DNA of 64,000 nucleotides from Lepidodermella squamata (Eukaryota; Gastrotricha), in assembly GCA_047495785.1 (NCBI GenBank), contig JBLDXI010000029.1:2108001-2172000 (forward strand). Direction: 5' to 3'. Positions within the stretch are counted from its first letter, which is position 1, and each line of letters starts with the position of its first letter. Below, in pieces: positions 57,342 to 64,000 of the stretch. The notes under the pieces are model-generated. The model made no database searches and was not told the origin of the DNA. It saw nothing but the letters and a program-made list of their open reading frames with translations. A program made the position numbers and the translations under genes.

Positions 57342-58653
57342 TTTAGGATGGCTTTTTATTACCGTCAAAAATGATGACTCGATTTTTCGTAGCAATGTAA
57401 GGTAAGCATCTCTTCGGGTGTGATTTTTCTCGACAGATCATGTTTAATTAGCTGGAACGATATTGCATTTGAGGCGGGGAAAATCGATCGATGAGTTTCG
57501 CGCGCGAAAAATTATTTCTGGTGATTAATGTCCCGGAAAAAATGTCCAATGTGTCCAGGCCCAGGCGGGAATTGAACCCGCGATCTTCTGTTTACGAGAC
57601 AGACGCTCTACCACTAAGCTACTGAGCCTTTGACGGAGGTTCTTATATTGACAGCCGCATTGAAAAAAACAGTTAGATTGAATTCTCCGAGGTCCGAAAA
57701 TTGAAAATATACGTAGACTCTCAGCCTGAATTTATACTCATTTTCCAATATATTTATCTACTGCACATTTCTTTACTCAGCTTCCCGTTCATTGCAATCG
57801 ATTATCACAAAAAGGAAATAAAAGAAAAAAATGAAAGAGCTAGAAGCTAAGTATATATGAGTCATTTCTACTACAGTCCTGTTAATATAATTTCTTAACA
57901 TTCTCCGCCCAGTTAATTGCGAGTTCTCATTTGATACAAAAAGCTGAAACTGATAGTGAGAGAAATTACGATCCCAAATTCCACTCGCAGAATCGGGAAA
58001 AGTAAGTCACTGTGCATAGGGTTCTCTATGGAATAACTACAAGACAAATTTATTACGCTCCCAATGACTACTCAAATTCCTTTGAAAAAATGAAATAAAT
58101 AATTGTTCTGTCCGAATTTCATTGTAATCGGGGTCAGTTTCTGCTATTTCTTTTCGAACGCCTGATTAAGAAAAACTGCTTTACCATTCCCGTCAATCAA
58201 GCAGAAACATCGATTTTACTAACCTGTTTTGACTCCATCGCATGCGCAAACACGGGAGCTTCAAAGAATTATGATGTAGCTAAAAACGTAGTTCAAACAG
58301 GTCAGAATCCGTTTCTAATACCTCAGGGTCCACCTCGTGCCCACTTCAACCGGAATCTATTGGCATCTCATTTAGTCAATGCACCCATGAGGATTAAAGT
58401 TTATTCATACCCAAGCCAAGATTTTCTAATAAAGCAAATAATAAGTCGGGAATGCGACTCTTTTAGTATTATTGGACGTGAGTGTTAGTAATTAATCTCA
58501 AACAGCGTCGCCTCTCCAAGAAGATTTTAATTAAATATTATTGATTTAAAGACGCATCGTGACTTAATTGCTGAAAGTGACTCTCACCTTGATGTACCGC
58601 TTAAATAAACTGTATTGTTATTCCTATTGACATACAAGCGTTTCTGTATAGAC
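57342..58653. other. intergenic with one tRNA
   Basis: Apart from the tRNA-Thr at 57557-57628 no gene is seen. The remaining DNA is AT-rich without clear repeats and should hold the promoters of the flanking divergent genes. Confidence 0.45.
57557..57628 (-). tRNA. tRNA-Thr (anticodon CGT)
   Basis: 72-nt cloverleaf on the - strand: acceptor GGCTCAG/CTGGGCC (one G-T pair), D stem GCTT/GAGC with loop AGTGGTA, anticodon stem TCTGT/ACAGA with loop CTCGTAA, variable AGATC, T stem GCGGG/CCCGC with loop TTCAATT, discriminator T. The anticodon CGT reads ACG (Thr). No intron, no encoded CCA; A and B boxes are intact. Confidence 0.93.
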
Positions 58654-59964
58654 ATGATTTTTAGAATTGCGTTGTGCTTAATTACAGCAATATCTTGCCA
58701 ATGTGAGATAAGCGACAATTACGAACTGGCAAAATCAACTGAAAAACCGCCACAACCCAGATTGAGACTCACCCATCCGAATTTGAAGAACCTATTTTTC
58801 GAAGAATATTGCCCTTTGGCGAAATCGCTCGATCTCATTCAAGAATTGGCCCTTCAAGGCCACATGGAACATTTTCCAATTAATTTCCAAATTCGACTGA
58901 ATCTGTACAAAATCTCGGAAATCAACGACCTGGCTCAAAGGTACATTTTGAATTTCACTAGAACTTTGCCGAATTTTTTCGAATTTAGTTTATCTGCGAC
59001 TGTGAATGCTCTGGTAATATGGGCATTCCCGAATTACGGCTGCAGGACAATGAACTTGACTGAGATCCTAGGAACTGAAATCAGCTCTAATCTTCCTACA
59101 ACACTGCGATTTCGAATCGATAAATCCGACGCTTGGACACCTAGGATAAGTCTAATGAACGCAATCGGCGACACCGATCTCATGTCCCATTTCACCGTCC
59201 CAATTTTGTTCGTCGCCAATGAAGACGGAGGTCGAGTTCTCGGCGTTCTAGTTCAAGATACAATCCTTCAAACTCTGTGCGATGGCTTCACCCTGATCTT
59301 CTTCCCATTCGACCGATTGGATTGCACCATTGAGCTGGAATCTCTCGATGATTCACGACTCGTCCGAATTTCCGAGGCGACATTTTTTGTCGAGAGTTTC
59401 GCCGCGATTTTGGATGAAGCCGATGTTTGGCGGGTGTTGCCTGAGACGTTTTCGTCAAAGGTGATGAATATCACCCGAGGAGGCTTTGAAGACGACTCGC
59501 ACTTCGCCCATGTCCGAATTTCAATGGCCTTTCAACGCAAGTACAACTACTTTGTCGGGAATATCTTCTTACCGATTGGTATTCTGGTAGTTCTTCAATT
59601 AAGCGCGTTTTTCATGCTGCCAGAGCACCCGGATAGGTCTGCTTTCACCGTAACTGTTGTGCTAGCTTTCACAGTTCTACTCGCCTTGGTATTTGGCGAG
59701 ATTCCGAAATCATCCCAGCCCGTTCATTTGATAACACTGATCGAGATTCAGATTGTTGTAAGTGTTGCTATTACGATATATACGTTGTTAGCTTCAACGT
59801 TGGCTGTCACGCAGTGGGGCCAGCGTCAGTCTTGTTTTCTTTTGAAATCAATGACACTGAGCAATATTAGACTGCTTGATATAGCGGCTTTCTTCGTGTC
59901 CTTCTTCGCCTTGATCATTCTCGACTCAATTTACATTGTCAAAATGGTTTGCAATTTTGAGTGA
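58654..59964 (+). CDS. Cys-loop ligand-gated ion channel subunit, subfamily 1 (paralogue of 7164)
   Basis: Two exons: 58654..58940 and 58989..59964; 420 residues. Signal peptide MIFRIALCLITAISCQC. Cys-loop CDGFTLIFFPFDRLDC is identical to the gene at 7164, including the 14-residue spacing. GCRTMNLTEI and WTPRISLMNAIGDTD are shared too. M1 FVGNIFLPIGILVVLQLSAFF; M2 preceded by HPDRSA; short M3-M4 linker; ends right after M4. The intron is 48 nt, divisible by three and free of stops, so unspliced RNA would encode 16 extra residues; the conserved joint (AQ-SLSATVNA) supports splicing. It stands among class C receptor genes on the opposite strand, about 50 kb from its relative. Confidence 0.85.
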   Translation: MIFRIALCLITAISCQCEISDNYELAKSTEKPPQPRLRLTHPNLKNLFFEEYCPLAKSLDLIQELALQGHMEHFPINFQIRLNLYKISEINDLAQRYILNFTRTLPNFFEFSLSATVNALVIWAFPNYGCRTMNLTEILGTEISSNLPTTLRFRIDKSDAWTPRISLMNAIGDTDLMSHFTVPILFVANEDGGRVLGVLVQDTILQTLCDGFTLIFFPFDRLDCTIELESLDDSRLVRISEATFFVESFAAILDEADVWRVLPETFSSKVMNITRGGFEDDSHFAHVRISMAFQRKYNYFVGNIFLPIGILVVLQLSAFFMLPEHPDRSAFTVTVVLAFTVLLALVFGEIPKSSQPVHLITLIEIQIVVSVAITIYTLLASTLAVTQWGQRQSCFLLKSMTLSNIRLLDIAAFFVSFFALIILDSIYIVKMVCNFE

Positions 59965-60344
59965 ATTGAATTGATTAATTATGTTATATGTTGAATGGTT
60001 TTATAAATCTGTTGAAAATCCTTGCGCCAATAGAGAATATTTTATTGACCAGTAAAACAAACAGTTTTCAACGGTTGATCCAGACAATTCCAGAACACTA
60101 ATTGGCAGCCAGTACATAGTTGCCTTGAAACCTAACGCTATCCGGGAATTTAGAGTGCGAAGTACCGGGGGTACGAGGTCCACCTCGAGAAGTCCTGGCA
60201 GGAAAACCCAACTTGTACAACTTGTATGTAGATTCGGAATTTCACAGTGAATATTCAAAACGCTCACGGCAGAATGTGAATTTTGAGGGGAAAACGAATG
60301 ACTTGTACCTAATTGTAACTGTCGTAAACAAGTCAAAATCCGAA
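59965..60344. other. convergent intergenic spacer
   Basis: Spacer between the 3' ends of a + strand channel gene and a - strand receptor gene. No gene, no clear repeat. Confidence 0.4.
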
Positions 60345-62800
60345 TTACTCAACGACGCGCGAACGAAATGTTCTCCGAGAGGCAGGAGCAGGCGTGAGTG
60401 CGTTGAACAGCATTGAAGAATAACGATCGGGCTCCCCTTCGATTCTCACCTTTTTCGCTGCGATCATACCAGCCAGACTTATCAGGGAAATAAACTGACA
60501 ACCGAATGAAATTACAGCCCTCAAGAAGCGCTGGTCAAGGGTCTGTGAGATCAAAATCACAGCCCCTAGCGTTAAAAGTTGGCAGTAGAACGAAATCGCC
60601 ACTTGCCTCCGCGCATTATTACCAGACCGCTAGAAAAAACCCATCACTATTGATATAACAGAAAAACGGGTAACTATGAAGCACTTACCGATTTGAACGC
60701 GAGGAGAGCAGAGTAAATGAGTGCAAGCACCTGCAACAAGCAAGCCGTAGACAAGCAAGCGATTGAACCAGAACTGTCCAAGGCCATAGCGCATTCAAGG
60801 TAGTATGGCTTGATTACAACATTACCAGAGCTGTCCAAAGCAGGTAAATCCCTTCGCGAAACCTCCATCCGAATGGTGCCGAAAAGACCGGCGGCGAATG
60901 ATGCGTTCAACACCAACCAAATCAAGCCAGCCATGATTTCAATTTGTTTCGAACTCGATCTCCTAAATACGTGTAATTTCAACAAATGTCCGTAGGTTGT
61001 AGTTGCAAGGCCGATGAGAGCCATGATGTCGCCAGAAATATAACGATTACATAGGCTTTTTGAGTAGTAAACTGGCGTAGTCCAAGCTTGAGATATCAGA
61101 ATAGAATTACCCAGTAAAACAAAAATGTCACCACTACTGTAATTTTCCTGTTTCTTCAGGGTGTAAATTGTCGTGACGATCAAAAGTATCATCAGCAAAA
61201 CTGATAGCACCAACAAGGTGACTGCAACATCGATTTTCAGAACGTTCTCCTCGATTTCAATGTATATTGAAGAATCAGCCGGCGGATTACCATCAAATGT
61301 TCGCCAATGCAACTTTTCGCGGTAGAAGCGGAATGGTTTGCCACTCCGTTCTTCCGTAGATTTGAAAAGCGCAACCACACGTGATGTTACTTGAAGATTC
61401 CCATCCACATCATATTGCGTGAAGGTTATTGGTTTGTATCCCAGCGAATTGACAGTTGTACTTCGTTCGAATTGATACTCGCCCTTAAGACCTCTTACCA
61501 AAGGCAGGGAATACAACGCGTTTTCAATCGTTGCTAAATTGATATTCCTGAGACCCAAAGTTACGTTCTGCTGCTTACGTTGTGTATTGATACGATTGAC
61601 CAGAATCCCAGCAAACAGAGCTAGATCGTAGCCAAGTGGGCCATAAGCTGGCCAGAGAAAAGTGTCCTTGAGATTTGTGACTCTCCTATTCATTTCTACC
61701 GTGAATTCAGCACTACCAAGTCCAGTATAGTCCTTCATTTCATCAAATTGATCGATAAAAGGTTCATCGCCAAAGGTCATAGCACTCCGCATGATCTCAG
61801 CAAGCATTTCCTTGGTACACCAGTGCTTTATGTAGTCCGGGATTCGAGAGTTAGGATACGGAGCTGCCCACGACATGAAGAACATGACGTACTTGGGCCC
61901 GTATAATCCGAATTTGTATGCCCAGCATGCGCACGCCACGCCCGAGTCGCTGTTGAATAGAATCACGCGCGGGTCACGTCTCGCCATCTCCGCGAAGTTC
62001 TTCTCCATTTCCTCGGCATCTGAAGTGAAGTAAGTCATCTTCCCATACCACGCAACGGTCACGTTTCGTGACTCGAGCATGCGGATCATTAGGGATTCGG
62101 TCGCTGTAAAATACTCGATCATATCTCCGAGGACAGCAACTCTTTTCCAGTTCATGGAGACCATGAAAGACGCTAGAGCCTCATGTCCGATACCGGCCCT
62201 GTCGCCGAGTGAAAAGAAGGAATTGTATCGCTGCCTGTTATGATAAAGCTGCGGTGAGAGCGGGATCATTAGAAGCTGTAATGTTGAAACCCGAAGAATT
62301 GCAAAAATTTCTGGCTGATACTAACTTACACTAGCTACGCCATAATGACCAAGGGATTCACCAACTGCGAGTTGCGAGATTGTTGAACATCCAGGATTGA
62401 GGAAAATCGGCAGTCTAGCTTCATCGCTCTCATGAACGAATTTAGGCATAATATACTTTATCATCAAATCGTCACTGCATTCGTCATCAATCAGTTCCAC
62501 GGCTAGTTCGAAACCGGGCAGGAAATCTCCTGAAGTAAACAGCCGATCTAATGCTACTTCAATCGATTTGGTCATTAGGGCACCGGCTGGGATGATAGGA
62601 CCTCCGTAGTTGAGCGACATTGGAATGGTCAACACCTTATCTCGAGTAGGATCAGTGCCGAAATTTCGTCTAACTGCAAAACGAGGCATGGGGTCTGCAA
62701 GTGATACTGGTTGAACGTGTGATTGGAGCAGGATTTCTTCAATTTTCGCAGAATGAACTGACAAAACATTTATCATAAAAAATATCCGAGTTGATATCAT
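60345..62800 (-). CDS. class C GPCR with ANF-type binding domain (GABA-B-like), close paralogue
   Basis: Three exons: complement(60345..60629, 60689..62275, 62330..62800); 780 residues. Exon borders coincide with those of the gene at 54870. Signal peptide MISTRIFFMINVLSVHS; lobe 1 with LPIFLNPGCSTISQLAVGES; GDRAGIGHEALASFM at the hinge; WRTFDGNPPADSS before M1; seven helices; short tail with DRYSSMLFN. No Cys-rich linker. Expected at the plasma membrane, signalling through G proteins by family; ligand not predictable. Together with its neighbours it shows tandem growth of this receptor family on the - strand. Confidence 0.82.
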
Positions 62801-63198
62801 CGCTACTTCGTATTTATATAAGAAGACACCTAAGTGAGTCCGAATCACTTTTTTGTCACTATCTATCTCAGACCTTCTGTTGGACAGCTGATCTACGTGA
62901 CTTTAATAGTAAACATCCGATCGCTCAAGGCGTTTTTTTGCTCAGCTGATCAGCCTCTAATTCGGCTAATCATTGACGCTCATGTCCATGCAATCGCATT
63001 GCAGAAAAATGAAGGTTAAATCCTTTAAAGGGTTTTAACAGAATAATTGAACCTTGTAAGTCGTGTAATCAAATGAGATATTTACAAAATAAACAATTTT
63101 GGTGTCACAGAAAGCTCGTGCCATTTGGCACACGTGTTTCTTGTTCTAGCTACTTTTAAATTATTAACGTAAATTAATTCAGCCATCAAACAGAACAA
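62801..63198. other. divergent promoter region
   Basis: Lies between the 5' ends of a - strand receptor gene and a + strand astacin gene, so it should hold both promoters. TATATAAG-like sequence near 62815-62822 on the + strand reads CTTATATAA on the - strand, about 20 bp before the receptor ATG, close for a TATA box. No gene. Confidence 0.35.
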
Positions 63199-64000
63199 AT
63201 GACTTTACGTAGTTTTATTGTTTTAACAGCGTTGTTGATCTGTTGTTGTTCAGCCTCGATTGAAAATGACGAAGATTACCCGACTGTGAACGAGGACCAC
63301 CACACTGAGGAGGTTTATTCAATAAACACTTCATTTGGGGTTGTTATTTTATTTTCAATTTTAGCGTTTTCAAAGCAGCAAAACCTATCATGACGAAGAT
63401 TACCCAATCGACGGAACTGGAGATAAAGCAAGGTCAGGCGAACAGTTTGAGACTTATGGAGGCGATGATGGGAACGGAGCTGCTCAAGAAGTCGAAGATG
63501 CCGAATCTCAGCGAGCTGAAATAGCAGAAATTTACCAAGAAATCGACGATCTGTTACAAGACGTCAGTGGATTTCAATAAGCTTATTTCAAATCTTATCT
63601 TGATTCTTGATCCATACTAGGACACGGATGATACCGCAGTCGAGGAGAGGTTTCAAGGTTTTGGCGATGAAGATGAAGACGATGAAGAAAGGATGTTCAA
63701 GCAACCAGTCGAGACTGCTGGTTGTGGCGTTCGATACACTGTCGACCAAGCTAGAGCCCTTCTCAACAAAATCAGAGCTGATATGGGCCAGAAGGTCGAT
63801 GGCGAGATACTCGCTGGCGAAAAGGCCAGCAAATGGAATCTGCCTATTCATTACACCTTCGACCCAGCTATTCGTAAGTTACACTGTTACAGTTCCAATA
63901 AAGACATCATTTGAATACTCTATTTAGCTGAAAATGTTCGTGGTCTTATTCGAAATGCCACGCGAGAATGGGAACGGCTGACATGTATCCGGTTTGAGGA
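63199..64000 (+). CDS. astacin-family metalloprotease (5' part, runs off the window)
   Basis: Exons 63199..63312, 63365..63562, 63621..63873 and 63928 to the window end. A signal peptide (MTLRSFIVLTALLICCCSA) is followed by an acidic propeptide rich in Asp/Glu (DYPIDGTG, FGDEDEDDEER), with the motif DEDYP present twice. The mature protease would begin after it: WNLPIHYTFDPAIPENVRG and REWERLTCIRFEE are the standard first strands and helix of the astacin catalytic domain, with the first disulfide Cys. The zinc-binding HExxHxxGxxH lies beyond the window, so activity cannot be judged. Secreted Zn endopeptidase by family. Confidence 0.85.

Noticed and set aside
1-64000. CRISPR arrays, bacterial operons or riboswitches
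   Set aside because: The DNA is eukaryotic (spliced genes, poly(A) signals, RNA polymerase III boxes) and no regularly spaced direct repeats of CRISPR type were seen.

Overview
The window is animal nuclear DNA. It has spliced genes with mostly 45-60 nt GT-AG introns, large tandem gene families, AT-rich spacers packed with small DNA transposons, and one tRNA. The gene content (Cys-loop receptors, class C receptors, HNK-1-type sulfotransferases, an astacin, FLYWCH/MULE and LINE elements) and the compact genes point to an ecdysozoan. A tardigrade fits best and a nematode is the main alternative; this assignment is inference, because nothing in the window names the species.

Layout. 1-3.6 kb: a secreted beta-propeller protein and a small basic secreted protein. 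3.8-15 kb: a decayed tandem array of carbohydrate sulfotransferase genes (three intact, several relics and orphan promoters), with one Cys-loop receptor gene at 7.2-8.6 kb. 16.0-32.9 kb: seven Cys-loop ligand-gated channel genes in a row on the + strand, all sharing an unusual extracellular tail after M4. 33.2-34.4 and 46.9-48.1 kb: two nearly identical large small-heat-shock-type proteins with an Ala-rich repeat domain. 34.6-37.7 kb: a 5'-truncated LINE and a nested stack of DNA transposons. 38.0-43.4 kb: an intronless class C receptor split by a complete MULE transposon with a perfect 8-bp target duplication. 44.0-44.8 kb: a decayed gene for a soluble acetylcholine-binding-protein-like protein. 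48.7-50.2 kb: a type II membrane glycosyltransferase. 50.5-62.8 kb: three more class C receptor genes on the - strand, a tRNA-Thr, and a second copy of the 7-kb type of channel gene. 63.2 kb to the end: the 5' part of an astacin metalloprotease.

The window is therefore rich in neuro-sensory receptors: nine ionotropic genes, one AChBP-like relic and four metabotropic genes, nearly all products of local duplication. Receptors and sulfotransferases show copies at all stages, from intact to promoter-only relics, with transposons as visible agents of decay. Spliced coding coordinates were worked out by hand; each spliced model keeps the frame (total length a multiple of three) and was checked against its paralogues where one exists.
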